64,000 bases of DNA. It comes from Flavivirga aquimarina (GTDB lineage Bacteria > Bacteroidota > Bacteroidia > Flavobacteriales > Flavobacteriaceae). The DNA lies in assembly GCF_030540835.1 (NCBI RefSeq), contig NZ_JAUOEK010000184.1:248001-312000 (forward strand). The letters run 5' to 3'. Made by a program: the position numbers and the translations under genes. Of this stretch, positions 16,570-25,221 are shown piece by piece. The first letter of the stretch is position 1. Every line of letters begins with the position of its first letter. The notes under the pieces are model-generated. The model searched no databases. It was not told where the DNA came from and worked only from the letters and a program-made list of their open reading frames with translations.

Positions 16570-17553
16570 CTAAAAGTACGTCCCTTTCAATCCTAACCCA
16601 GTTGTTTCTTCCAATCCAAACATTAAATTCATGTTCTGAATAGCTTGACCAGAAGCTCCTTTTAAAAGGTTATCTATAATACTCGTTATTAATAGTTTAT
16701 TGTTGTGTTTATGTAAATGAATTAAACACTTATTAGTGTTCACTACTTGTTTTAAATGTAAGTTATCATCAGACACAAAGGTAAAGGCCGCATCCTTGTA
16801 ATATTCCTTGTAAAGAGTTTTAGCTTCTTCAACAGTCCCTTCAAAATCGGTATAAACTGTTGCGAAAATACCTCTTGAAAAATTCCCTCTATTTGGCATA
16901 AAAAGAATCTCTGAAGAAAAATTATTTTGCAATTGTTTTACTGACTGGTTAATTTCTCCTAAATGCTGATGTGTAAATGGCTTGTAATATGAAAAATTAT
17001 TATCTCGCCAGGTATAATGTGTTGTTGCAGACAACGAAGTCCCTGCTCCTGTAGCACCTGTAACTGCATTAATATGTACATCGTCATTCAACAAATCTTT
17101 ATCTGCCAATGGCAATAGTGCTAACTGAATGGCTGTTGCAAAACACCCTGGGTTTGCTATATAGTCTGCGTTTTCAATGTCATTTTTTTGCAATTCTGGC
17201 AAACCGTAAACAAATGTTTTATTATCAAAAACCTTACCGGCTTCTAATCTAAAATCATTTCCTAAATCGATGATTTTAGTGTTTTTAGAAAACGCATTGT
17301 TTGATAAAAACTTAACTGAATTTCCATGACCTAAACACAAAAACAATACATCTACATCTGGATTAACAGTATCTGTAAATTTTAAATCTAAACTACCAAC
17401 TAAATCTTGATGCACTTTACTAATCTTGTTTCCAGCATTACTTGTACTGAACACAAAATCAATCTCAGTTTCAGGATGATTGATTAATAATCTAATCAAC
17501 TCTCCCGCTGTGTATCCTGCTCCTCCTATTATGCCAACTTTAATGTTTTCCAT
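16570..17553 (-). CDS. argC: N-acyl-gamma-glutamyl-phosphate reductase
   Basis: NADPH reduction of N-acylglutamyl phosphate to the semialdehyde. The NADP-binding N-terminus is VGIIGGAGYTAGELIRLL, the catalytic Cys is C137 in ANPGCFAT, and the substrate-site HQHLGEI and PNRGNFSRGIF follow. Length is 327 residues, normal for the short type. In this pathway the acyl group is probably succinyl (inference from ArgF'). The gap to argG carries AGACCTG copy 5. Confidence 0.93.
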   Translation of the reverse strand: MENIKVGIIGGAGYTAGELIRLLINHPETEIDFVFSTSNAGNKISKVHQDLVGSLDLKFTDTVNPDVDVLFLCLGHGNSVKFLSNNAFSKNTKIIDLGNDFRLEAGKVFDNKTFVYGLPELQKNDIENADYIANPGCFATAIQLALLPLADKDLLNDDVHINAVTGATGAGTSLSATTHYTWRDNNFSYYKPFTHQHLGEINQSVKQLQNNFSSEILFMPNRGNFSRGIFATVYTDFEGTVEEAKTLYKEYYKDAAFTFVSDDNLHLKQVVNTNKCLIHLHKHNNKLLITSIIDNLLKGASGQAIQNMNLMFGLEETTGLGLKGTYF

Positions 17554-17570
17554 TTTTATTTTGGTTCTTT

Positions 17571-17603
17571 AGACCTGCCAGGTTTTAAAAACCTGACAGG
17601 TCT
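17571..17603. repeat. AGACCTG palindrome, copy 5
   Basis: AGACCTGCCAGG, a TTTTAAAAA centre, then CCTGACAGGTCT. It lies in the 54-bp gap between argG and argC, 4 bp from the argG stop codon. Confidence 0.85.
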
Positions 17604-17607
17604 CGAT

Positions 17608-18783
17608 TTAAGAATTTACCTGTTGATATATTTTATTTTGATTTCCTAGAATTTTGATAAATCCTTTAGCATCATCTGCTGTCCAAGCTTTATTTTCTTC
17701 TCCATAACTTCCAAACTTAGCACTCATTAAATCATGTTCTGACTTAATACCATCTAATGAAAAATGATACGGTTTTAAAGTTACTATAACGTCACCTGTT
17801 ACCATATCTTGACTGCTTTGTAAAAAGGATTCTATATTACGCATCACAGGGTCTAAATATTGACCTTCATGCAAATGCATCCCATAAAAACTAGATAAAT
17901 ACTCTTTATGCTGTAATTGCCATTTTGTTAGCGTATGTTTCTCTAATAAATGATGTGCTTTTACGGTAATTAACGCTGCTGCTGCCTCAAAACCTACACG
18001 CCCTTTAATACCAACAATAGTATCGCCAACGTGAATGTCTCTACCAATGGCATAGGCCGAAGCTATATCATTTAACTTTTCAATATTAACTTCTGGAATA
18101 TTTTCCTCACCATTTAAAGCTACAAATTCTCCATTTTTAAATGTTATTATTACTTTTTCTTCACCTTCTTTTTCTAACTGTGATGGGTAAGCTTCACTCG
18201 GTAATGGTTTTTCTGATGTTAACGTTTCTTCGCCTCCAACACTTGTTCCCCAAAGCCCTTTATTAACTGAGTATTTTGCTTTTTCCCAAGACGCCTCAAT
18301 ACCATTTTCTTTTAGGTAATCAATTTCTTGTTGCCTCGTTAATTTCTCATCTCTAATTGGTGTAATAATTTTAATATTTGGTGCCAATGTTTGAAAAATC
18401 ATATCGAAACGTACTTGATCGTTTCCTGCGCCTGTACTACCATGAGCAATATATTCTGCATCAATACTCTTAGCATACTCAATAATTTCGATAGCTTGAA
18501 TAATACGTTCGGCACTTACAGATAATGGGTAACTATTATTTTTTAATACATTTCCAAAGATTAAATACTTCACTACTTTTTGATAAAACGTAGCAACTGC
18601 ATCAATATTCTTATAGGTTGAAACACCCATTTTATAAGCGTTACTTTCTATTTGTTTAATCTCTTCTTGCGTAAAACCTCCTGTATTCACACTTACGGCA
18701 TGAACATCATACTCTTTTGATAAACTTACTGCACAGTAAGACGTATCTAATCCGCCACTATATGCTATTACTAACTTTTTCAT
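17608..18783 (-). CDS. argG: argininosuccinate synthase
   Basis: ATP-dependent ligation of citrulline and aspartate. The N-type ATP pyrophosphatase loop AYSGGLDTS is at residues 7-15. HGSTGAGNDQVRFD and SVNKGLWGTSVGGEE (the citrulline/aspartate region) follow, with GRVGFEAAAALI near the C-terminal part. Length is 391 residues, typical. It is the second gene of the operon, 16 bp after the leading GNAT gene. Confidence 0.95.
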   Translation of the reverse strand: MKKLVIAYSGGLDTSYCAVSLSKEYDVHAVSVNTGGFTQEEIKQIESNAYKMGVSTYKNIDAVATFYQKVVKYLIFGNVLKNNSYPLSVSAERIIQAIEIIEYAKSIDAEYIAHGSTGAGNDQVRFDMIFQTLAPNIKIITPIRDEKLTRQQEIDYLKENGIEASWEKAKYSVNKGLWGTSVGGEETLTSEKPLPSEAYPSQLEKEGEEKVIITFKNGEFVALNGEENIPEVNIEKLNDIASAYAIGRDIHVGDTIVGIKGRVGFEAAAALITVKAHHLLEKHTLTKWQLQHKEYLSSFYGMHLHEGQYLDPVMRNIESFLQSSQDMVTGDVIVTLKPYHFSLDGIKSEHDLMSAKFGSYGEENKAWTADDAKGFIKILGNQNKIYQQVNS

Positions 18784-18799
18784 TTATTCGTATTATATT

Positions 18800-19381
18800 T
18801 TATTTTGTAAGAATCTTGTTAAACTTTTGAATTTTTGATTCAAAATACGGATTAACATAGTATTTATATTTATACTCATCCCTTAGTTTACCTATCTCTT
18901 CTAAAGTTTCGACTAAAACGGGAGAGAGTTCTTTTAGAGTAATATGCTTCATACCCAATAGTTCATTATTAGTATGAACAGTTCGTTCTTGAGCAATTGA
19001 AATAAGAAAATCTTTTGTAAACCGTTTAGTTAGGCAATCCATTAAGAGCAATCCTAAATTATGGTTTCTATACTTTTTATGTATCCACAAAGAGGAACGT
19101 TCGTAAACAGAATATTTCTGTATGGTATGCCTATGAGCAAAAATGTGCCCGTAAATCTCATCGTCTTTTACTAAAAGGTAGCAACCATTTTTTAATCGGT
19201 CAAGTAACATCCCTACACTTGCATGATACATAGCAGGAAGCTTTTTTGTTCTTTCTGAAATAATCTGCAACTCTGTTTTAGATATCTCATGAGTAAAAAC
19301 AACTTCCAGACCCTGTTCTTTATGATAGGCCTTTGCTTCTTCTACGACAGTATTCTTTTCTATATCCAATATTGAATTCAT
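18800..19381 (-). CDS. GNAT-family acyltransferase heading the arginine operon; candidate N-acylglutamate synthase
   Basis: A 193-residue protein with a GNAT core: DDEIYGHIFAHRH (beta-3), SSLWIHKKYRNHNLGLLLMDCLTKRF (residues 91-116, with the CoA loop in modified R-N-H-N-L-G form), and a lysine-rich C-terminal helix. It is first in the operon, directly before argG. Neither argA nor argJ is present among the operon genes, so the enzyme that acylates glutamate is otherwise missing. The position makes this protein the best candidate, perhaps using succinyl-CoA. This is inference; classical ArgA proteins have an extra amino acid kinase-like domain, absent here. Confidence 0.7.
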   Translation of the reverse strand: MNSILDIEKNTVVEEAKAYHKEQGLEVVFTHEISKTELQIISERTKKLPAMYHASVGMLLDRLKNGCYLLVKDDEIYGHIFAHRHTIQKYSVYERSSLWIHKKYRNHNLGLLLMDCLTKRFTKDFLISIAQERTVHTNNELLGMKHITLKELSPVLVETLEEIGKLRDEYKYKYYVNPYFESKIQKFNKILTK

Positions 19382-19668
19382 TTTTCAATAATTATTAAAC
19401 ACTTAAGATTCGATTAAAACCCAAGTATTTAGCTAATTTTAGCTTTTAAATTTATACTCTAAAAAAATAACGAAAATTGAAAGTAACGTATACTTTCGTA
19501 AACTGAATAGCCCCTTAGGGGCGAGTTTGAGGAAAACGTACAACAGTAGCTCTAGTAGTTTCTACTAGAACAGAAGAGATAAGAGATATGTTGTTTCCTG
19601 CTTTCACTGAATAACCATCTTAACTATTAACTCTAAATCGTCGGCGTGAGCCCCTTTCGTTAATATGA
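19382..19668 (-). promoter_or_regulatory. structured leader of the arginine/proline operon
   Basis: About 290 bases lie between the promoter and the first start codon. On the minus strand they can form several stems: AGGAAA+CAACA (19599-19589) with TGTTG and TTTCCT (19545-19530); TCTAGTAG-AAA-CTACTAGA (19569-19551); GCCCC-TAA-GGGGC (19522-19510); and GAAAGTA-TACGT-TACTTTC (19497-19479), followed ten bases later by a T-rich run. A GGGGC at 19654-19650 could instead pair with the GCCCC arm, so two exclusive folds exist, as in attenuators. I do not recognise a known riboswitch or a leader peptide rich in arginine codons. Confidence 0.5.
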
Positions 19669-19672
19669 GCCG

Positions 19673-19702
19673 CAAAATTACAACTTATTATGAATTACAC
19701 AA
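19673..19702 (-). promoter_or_regulatory. Bacteroidetes-type sigma-A promoter of the arginine operon
   Basis: On the minus strand TTG (19702-19700) is followed after exactly 19 bases by TAATTTTG (19680-19673), a full match to the Bacteroidetes consensus TTG-N19-TAnnTTTG. Transcription should begin near 19667. An imperfect inverted repeat (ACACAA..TATT / AATATTGTGT, about 19710-19739) lies just upstream and might be an operator or the terminator of the DUF1080 gene. Confidence 0.75.
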
Positions 19703-19745
19703 CATTAAACACAAAATATTCATATCCAATATTGTGTAACTATTT

Positions 19746-20498
19746 TCATTCGAGTTCTCTTACCCAAATATTTCTATAGCTTACCCGACTGTTATCTCTA
19801 TGATCTTGAAGTTTTAAAGGTGCTTTACCGTGTTTACTATATTTTGGGTGCCCAATAAATACTGTAGGCCCTAATATATTAAAGTGATCTTGAACCAAAA
19901 CACCATTTAACAATACTGTAATTGTAGCCTGTTTTGTTAAATTTCCACCTAAATCAAATTCAGGTGCATGGTAAATAATATCGTAGGCATTCCACCCACC
20001 AGTTTCAACAGCGGCGTGCACTAATGGAACAGACTGTTTGTAAATAGATGCTACTTGTCCGTTTACATACGTGGCATTATTGTTATTATCCAGTACTTGC
20101 ACTTCATATTGACTTTGTAAAAAGATACCACTGTTTCCTCTACTCTGTCCTTCTCCATTAACTTCTGAAGGTGATTTCCATTCAATATGAAGTTGCACAC
20201 TTCCAAAACTTTGTTTTGTTCTAATATCGCCTGCCTTATTTTTCACAGTCATGCTACCATCTTTATTAAGATGCCAATTAGCAGCGGTAGAATCTTTGAC
20301 ACTTACCCATTGACTTAAATCTTTACCATCAAAAAGTACTATGGCATCACTTGGCGCTGCATTATTCACTCCAGGTTTTACCACATTTACTTTTGGCTCC
20401 CAAAGCTCTGTATCTGATGGTTTCATTTTTTTTTCACTTTTTTGAGCAAAAGAAAAGAACGAACTCATAATTAAAATGGATAAAACTATTTTCCTCAT
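19746..20498 (-). CDS. secreted DUF1080 (3-keto-disaccharide hydrolase family) protein
   Basis: A 250-residue protein with a cleavable signal peptide (MRKIVLSILIMSSFFSFAQ). It is a single concanavalin-like DUF1080 domain: IVLFDGKDLSQWVS, a W-containing core GSVQLHIEWKSP, GNSGIFLQSQYEVQVLDN and the C-terminal LKLQDHRDNSRVSYRNIWVREL. Members of this family act on 3-keto-glycosides made by sugar dehydrogenases. The gene is last in the minus-strand operon and 12 bp from the TIM-barrel gene, matching the neighbourhood of the B. thetaiotaomicron BT2156-2160 glycoside operon as I recall it. Confidence 0.85.
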   Translation of the reverse strand: MRKIVLSILIMSSFFSFAQKSEKKMKPSDTELWEPKVNVVKPGVNNAAPSDAIVLFDGKDLSQWVSVKDSTAANWHLNKDGSMTVKNKAGDIRTKQSFGSVQLHIEWKSPSEVNGEGQSRGNSGIFLQSQYEVQVLDNNNNATYVNGQVASIYKQSVPLVHAAVETGGWNAYDIIYHAPEFDLGGNLTKQATITVLLNGVLVQDHFNILGPTVFIGHPKYSKHGKAPLKLQDHRDNSRVSYRNIWVRELE

Positions 20499-20510
20499 TG
20501 AATTTTTATT

Positions 20511-21563
20511 TTAAATTCCCAAAATACCTTTTAATAACTTTTCATCTGTTTCACCGCCAGCAAAATCATCAAAACTACGTTCTGCGGCTTCTATAATATG
20601 ACTTTGAATAAAAGGGGCGCCTTCTCTTGCTCCTTGTTCTGAAGATTTTATACAGCACTCCCATTCCATAACCGCCCAAACATCTATTTCATATTTAGTT
20701 AGCTTTGAAAAAATACTTTTAAAATCTACTTGCCCATCACCCAACGATCTAAAACGTCCGGCACGATCTTTCCAATCGGAATACCCACCGTAAACACCTT
20801 GTCTTCCTGTTGGATTAAATTCTGCATCTTTTACATGAAACGCTTTAATACGTTCGTGATAAATGTCTATAAATGATAAATAATCTAATTGTTGAAGTAC
20901 AAAATGGCTTGGGTCATAAAGTAAATTAGCCCGTTTATGATTGCCTGTTGCTTCTAAAAAGCGTTCATACGAAATACCATCGTGCAAATCTTCTCCAGGA
21001 TGAATTTCGTAGCAGACATCAACACCATGTTCATCAAAATGGTTTAGTATTGGCAGCCATCTATCTGCTAATTCCTTAAAGCCCATTTCTACCAATCCGT
21101 TTGGGCGTTGCGGCCATGGGTATACGGTATGCCACATTAATGCTCCTGAAAATGATGCATGTGATTTTAAGCCTAATCTTCCACTTGCTGTTCCAGATTT
21201 TTTAACAAAATCGATAGCCCATTCTGTTCTAGCTTTTGGGTTGCCTCTTACATGCTCTGGTGCAAAACCATCGAACATAGTATCGTATGCAGGATTTACT
21301 GCCACTAACTGCCCTTGTAAATGTGTAGATAATTCAGTAATCTCTAAACCATAAGAATTCACTTTGCCTTTTAATTCATCACAATAGGTTTGACTTTCAG
21401 CAGCCTTTTCAACGTCAATTAAACTCGACTCCCAAGTTGGTATTTGAATGCCTTTATATCCTAAATCTGATGCCCATTTACACATGCCATCTAAACTGTT
21501 AAACGGTGCTTCACTTCCTGCAAATTGCGCTAAAAAAACAGCTGGTCCTTTTAATGTTTTCAT
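20511..21563 (-). CDS. cytoplasmic sugar-phosphate-isomerase/epimerase-like TIM barrel
   Basis: A 350-residue AP_endonuc_2 (xylose isomerase-like) TIM barrel without signal peptide. Metal-site residues appear in VCYEIHPGE (Glu, His), LLYDPSHFVLQQ (Asp, His), KAFHVKDAEFN (His, Asp) and VMEWECC (Glu). The family includes IolE, sugar 3-epimerases and enzymes that rearrange or eliminate keto-sugars. With the Gfo/Idh/MocA gene upstream and DUF1080 downstream, a role on a 3-keto-sugar intermediate is likely (inference). The exact reaction cannot be read from sequence. Confidence 0.8.
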   Translation of the reverse strand: MKTLKGPAVFLAQFAGSEAPFNSLDGMCKWASDLGYKGIQIPTWESSLIDVEKAAESQTYCDELKGKVNSYGLEITELSTHLQGQLVAVNPAYDTMFDGFAPEHVRGNPKARTEWAIDFVKKSGTASGRLGLKSHASFSGALMWHTVYPWPQRPNGLVEMGFKELADRWLPILNHFDEHGVDVCYEIHPGEDLHDGISYERFLEATGNHKRANLLYDPSHFVLQQLDYLSFIDIYHERIKAFHVKDAEFNPTGRQGVYGGYSDWKDRAGRFRSLGDGQVDFKSIFSKLTKYEIDVWAVMEWECCIKSSEQGAREGAPFIQSHIIEAAERSFDDFAGGETDEKLLKGILGI

Positions 21564-21593
21564 ATTTTTTACTCTTACTTAAGCCCCACCTAA

Positions 21594-21610
21594 CCTCCCC
21601 GTAAGGGAGG
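21594..21610. repeat. CCTCCC palindrome
   Basis: CCTCCC-CGTAA-GGGAGG in the 161-bp gap between two genes of the minus operon, with weaker outer pairing GCCC/GGGC. A second palindrome (TTTCTGC-TTTC-GCAGGAA) follows at about 21669-21687. They belong to the same dispersed families seen in the arginine cluster. Confidence 0.6.
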
Positions 21611-21724
21611 AACTGGGCACGTTAATTATTATTATTTTATTATTAAAACCTAAAAATCAACTTTTAGATTTCTGCTTTCGCAGGAATGAATTTCAACGGA
21701 AACTTCAATTTAAACATCGAAGAA

Positions 21725-22876
21725 TTACTTTTTGAACTTTGTCCAAGTCGCGTTATTCTTGTCGCTTTCTACAGCAGCATAAATAAACTGCATACCACGA
21801 ACTCCATCTTTTGCTGTTGGATAATCTGGGGTTTCAATAGTGTCACCATTTAAAACTGCCATTAAATGTGTTGCGAAATTTTTATAAATAGTAGCAAATG
21901 CTTCTAAATAACCTTCTGGATGACCAGCTGGAATTCTTGATACGTTTAAAGCTTCATCATACAAATCATTTCCATTAGGGGTAAATACTTTTACTGGTTT
22001 ATCCAACCAATGTGTAATGAGTTGATTCGGGTTTTCCTGATGCCATTCTAAGCTTCCTTTTTCACCATATACTTTAATCGCTAAGTTATTTTCTTCACCT
22101 AAAGCAATTTGCGAAAAAGACATGGTTCCTTTGGCACCGTTTTCCATACGGAGCAATAAATTCCCATCATCATCTAAAGTTCTGCCTTCTCCAAACCTAC
22201 CAAGATCTGCGGCTAATTCTTCAATTTTTAATCCGGTAATATATTCTACTAAATTTTCGGCATGCGTACCAATATCACCTAGTGCGCCTCCTATTCCAGA
22301 ACGTTTAGGGTCTACCCTCCAGGCAGCTTGTTTTTGTCCTGTTTTTTCTAATGATGTAGATAACCACCCTTGTAAATATTGTACTTGTATTTTTCTAATG
22401 TTTCCTAAATCACCTTTAGCCACCATAGCTTTGGCTTGTTTCACTAAAGGATGCCCGGTATAATTATGTGTTAAAGCAAATAGTTTTCCACTTTTTGTGA
22501 CGATTTTTTCTAATTCTATGGCTTCATCTAACGTTAAGGTCATAGGTTTATCGCTCACCACATGAAAACCATTTTCTAAAGCCATTTTTGCCGGCGGAAA
22601 GTGCATGTGATTTGGTGTTACTATAGCTACAAAATCCATACGAACACCTTCTGGCAGCTCTTTTTCTTTTAAAATCATGTCTTCAAAACTTCCATAGCAC
22701 CTATCTTCTGGAAGATATAATGCTTTTCCTGAAGCGATTGATCTTTCGGCATCACTACTAAATGCGCCACATACTAATTCAATCATTCCATCAATTGAAG
22801 CTGCTTTTCTATGTACATCCCCAATGAATGATCCGGCGCCACCGCCAATCATTCCCATTCTTAATTTTCTATTCAT
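21725..22876 (-). CDS. Gfo/Idh/MocA-family NAD(P)-dependent sugar oxidoreductase (cytoplasmic)
   Basis: A 383-residue protein without signal peptide. The Rossmann N-terminus is MGMIGGGAGSFIGDVHRKA. The substrate-site lysine sits in SDKPMTL (the usual EKP is DKP here), and the catalytic-histidine region is GALGDIGTHAENLVEYITG. These enzymes oxidise or reduce a sugar hydroxyl, often at C3. It sits between an MFS transporter and a TIM-barrel isomerase, so it probably handles a sugar or keto-sugar after import. Confidence 0.85.
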   Translation of the reverse strand: MNRKLRMGMIGGGAGSFIGDVHRKAASIDGMIELVCGAFSSDAERSIASGKALYLPEDRCYGSFEDMILKEKELPEGVRMDFVAIVTPNHMHFPPAKMALENGFHVVSDKPMTLTLDEAIELEKIVTKSGKLFALTHNYTGHPLVKQAKAMVAKGDLGNIRKIQVQYLQGWLSTSLEKTGQKQAAWRVDPKRSGIGGALGDIGTHAENLVEYITGLKIEELAADLGRFGEGRTLDDDGNLLLRMENGAKGTMSFSQIALGEENNLAIKVYGEKGSLEWHQENPNQLITHWLDKPVKVFTPNGNDLYDEALNVSRIPAGHPEGYLEAFATIYKNFATHLMAVLNGDTIETPDYPTAKDGVRGMQFIYAAVESDKNNATWTKFKK

Positions 22877-22899
22877 TTAAATTTTATGAAATATGTTAT

Positions 22900-24108
22900 T
22901 TAAACTCTATTTGCTTCTAATTTTTTACGTTGTGTATAAAGAATACCAAATAAGACGACTAATACCATCGGGAAAATAGCAATATTACTAAGGGTTTCTT
23001 GTCCTGCCATTAATTCTGCTTGTTCTACAGAAACACCTGAGTCTATTGCAGCAGATTTAGCATTATCTAACCATGACCCAATAACTGGTTGCCAAATACT
23101 CGTGGCAAACATACCCGCACCACCAATTAAAGACATTCCTAAGGCTCCTGTTTTTGGTATATATTCACTAACAAAACCTATCATTGTAGGCCAAAAATAA
23201 CAAACACCAATAGCAAATAATATAGCCGAAACATATACCATACCTCCAGTAGCTGAACTCATTAAATATATAGCTAACGCAGAAATAATTGCAGAACCCA
23301 ACAACACACCAGGTGGATTAAGTTTATGAATTATTGGACCTGCAAAATAACGTCCTACAGCCATTAACCCAGTAACCATTGCTAAAATTAACATAGGACT
23401 CGCTCCTGAATTTCCAAGAATTCTTTCAACCCATTGCTGTGTCCCTAGTTCTGTTGTAGCAGTTAATGTCATACAAATTACCATAAAGATAAATAAGGGT
23501 GACAGAAGACTTTTTATATTTACTTTAGTATCGGAAACAATATTTTCGTTTTTGGGGAATTTTTGTCCCAAAAATAAAAAGCCATACAACAATGTTGGAA
23601 TTAACATGATTCCTATTTGCCATTGCCAATTCATACCTGCATCTGTCATAAATTTTGATGCTAAAGCGCCAATAACAATACCTCCTGGAAACCATACATG
23701 GAACTTATTCAACATGGTCGTTCTATTTTTAGTATACATGTCTGCTATTAGTGGATTACATGCAGCTTCTACAGAACCATTAGCAAAACCTATAAAAAAT
23801 GTGGAAATAAGAAGTGTCCAAAATCCGCCTGCAAAAATGGTAAGCAAAATCCCTAGTAAATGAGAAACAAAAGCAATGATCATTAATTTTCGGGGTCCGA
23901 CAGAATTATAAACTAATCCTCCAAAAATTGTAGCTATCGGAAAGCCTAAAAACGCCATACTGTTTACCCAGCCTAATTCGGTGTCAGATAATTGAAAATC
24001 GCTTCCTAATTGACCTAATATACCTGCTCTTATAGCAAAGGTCATGGCTGTAACAATTAAAGATATACAGCTTGCTAAAAAAAGTCTGTTTTTGTTAATA
24101 TTCTCCAT
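22900..24108 (-). CDS. MFS transporter, probable sugar importer
   Basis: A 402-residue membrane protein with 12 predicted helices. The major-facilitator marks are the loop after helix 2 (NSVGPRKLM) and the symmetrical second half (GRYFAGPIIHKLNPPG). FANGSVEAACNPLIADMY resembles a segment of FHS-type sugar/H+ symporters. It lies in the operon of sugar-converting enzymes, 23 bp before the dehydrogenase gene, so it likely carries the periplasmic product into the cytoplasm. The substrate is unknown. Confidence 0.85.
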   Translation of the reverse strand: MENINKNRLFLASCISLIVTAMTFAIRAGILGQLGSDFQLSDTELGWVNSMAFLGFPIATIFGGLVYNSVGPRKLMIIAFVSHLLGILLTIFAGGFWTLLISTFFIGFANGSVEAACNPLIADMYTKNRTTMLNKFHVWFPGGIVIGALASKFMTDAGMNWQWQIGIMLIPTLLYGFLFLGQKFPKNENIVSDTKVNIKSLLSPLFIFMVICMTLTATTELGTQQWVERILGNSGASPMLILAMVTGLMAVGRYFAGPIIHKLNPPGVLLGSAIISALAIYLMSSATGGMVYVSAILFAIGVCYFWPTMIGFVSEYIPKTGALGMSLIGGAGMFATSIWQPVIGSWLDNAKSAAIDSGVSVEQAELMAGQETLSNIAIFPMVLVVLFGILYTQRKKLEANRV

Positions 24109-24135
24109 TTTTATTTAGTTTAATTAGTATAAATT

Positions 24136-25092
24136 TTACGAAAGTTGTTTTCCAACTCGTATTAATAAATCTCTAGTTAGTTCAATTCCTTTGTCTTCAG
24201 ACATTATTTTTCCTTCATACTCAACACCAATAAATCCTTTATAACCCGATTGCTTAACCATTTTCATTATTTTATAATAATCAATCGATTCATCTTCGCC
24301 TTTTTCATTAAAATTACGTGACTTTGCACTTACTGCTTTTGCATAAGGCAACAACTCTTTCATCCCTTGGTATTTATCATATTCTTCAACACAACCATTT
24401 TCTTTACTTCTTTCTATACAGAAATTACCAAAGTCTGGTAATGTGCCACAGTTTTTATTTTTAATTTGAGAAAACACTTCTGCCATCCATTTTCCGTTCG
24501 AAGAAAAACCACCATGATTTTCAACCAAAATATTAATATTTGAATCTTTTGCGAATTCAGAAAGTTGTTCTAAAGAATCTACACTAGCTTTTGCAGCCTC
24601 TCCTTTATTTACACCTCCTGCAAGGTTTACACGAATAGCATGGCACCCTAAAAAATGAGCAGCTTCTACCCATTTATAATGATTTTCTATAGCCTTTAAT
24701 CTTTTCTCATTATCAAAATGTGCTAACCCTCCTTCTCCATCTATCATTATTAAAACATTCTGCTGTCCTTCAATATTAGCTCGTAACTTCATCTCCTTTA
24801 AATAAGTCATATCTTTTGCCTTATCTTTAAAAAAGCCGCTAACGTATTCTACCCCTTCAAAACCAAAACTTCTAGATTTAGCTGCAAAGTCCAGATGATC
24901 CATTTTTTTATCATATAAAGTTCTATGCAACGACCATTGCGCTAAAGACATTTTAAAAAACAAAGGTGCATCCGTTAAAACTTCATCTTCCACTCCTTTC
25001 TTTTTCTCTTCTTTTTTACAAGCTGAAAGACCAAGTATTGACAATGCGACACTTGTTTGAGCTGTTTTAATCACAAAATTTCTTCTATCCAT
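24136..25092 (-). CDS. Tat-exported lipoprotein TIM barrel (sugar isomerase/epimerase-like)
   Basis: A 318-residue protein with a twin-arginine signal (MDRRNFVIKTAQTSVALSILG) that ends in a lipobox LGLSAC, so it should be a folded, Tat-exported lipoprotein. The mature part is an AP_endonuc_2 barrel: MSLAQWSLH, HFLGCHAIRVNLAGG, NILVENHGGFSSNG, CGTLPDFGNFC and FIGVEYEGK mark successive strands with Glu, His and Asp ligands. It is the first gene of the minus operon and is preceded by regulatory site A. It probably acts on an oxidised sugar outside the inner membrane (inference). Confidence 0.82.
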   Translation of the reverse strand: MDRRNFVIKTAQTSVALSILGLSACKKEEKKKGVEDEVLTDAPLFFKMSLAQWSLHRTLYDKKMDHLDFAAKSRSFGFEGVEYVSGFFKDKAKDMTYLKEMKLRANIEGQQNVLIMIDGEGGLAHFDNEKRLKAIENHYKWVEAAHFLGCHAIRVNLAGGVNKGEAAKASVDSLEQLSEFAKDSNINILVENHGGFSSNGKWMAEVFSQIKNKNCGTLPDFGNFCIERSKENGCVEEYDKYQGMKELLPYAKAVSAKSRNFNEKGEDESIDYYKIMKMVKQSGYKGFIGVEYEGKIMSEDKGIELTRDLLIRVGKQLS

Positions 25093-25162
25093 GGTAAGCT
25101 GTTTTATTTAGTCACAAAACATTGATAACCATGTGAAAGTATATAAATCAATTTAATTTATT

Positions 25163-25183
25163 GTGTATTTTTATTCAGTGAAA
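25163..25183 (-). promoter_or_regulatory. regulon motif, site A (before the minus-strand catabolic operon)
   Basis: On the minus strand TTTCACTGAA-TAAAA-ATACAC. It matches TTTCASTGAA-N5-MTRCAC, shared with sites B, C and D. It ends 70 bp before the start at 25092, and a weak -7-like TACTTTCA follows after 21 bases, the same spacing as at sites C and D. Confidence 0.65.
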
Positions 25184-25221
25184 GAATTTAAACAAAAATC
25201 GCTTAATGTATTTTGAAGTTG

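Noticed and set aside
19601-19621. Further copy of the regulon motif in the arginine leader (TTTCACTGAA)
   Set aside because: The second half (MTRCAC) is absent after five bases and no gene follows in that direction.
19382-19668. Known riboswitch (TPP, cobalamin, glycine) in the arginine leader
   Set aside because: None of the conserved blocks of these classes is present.
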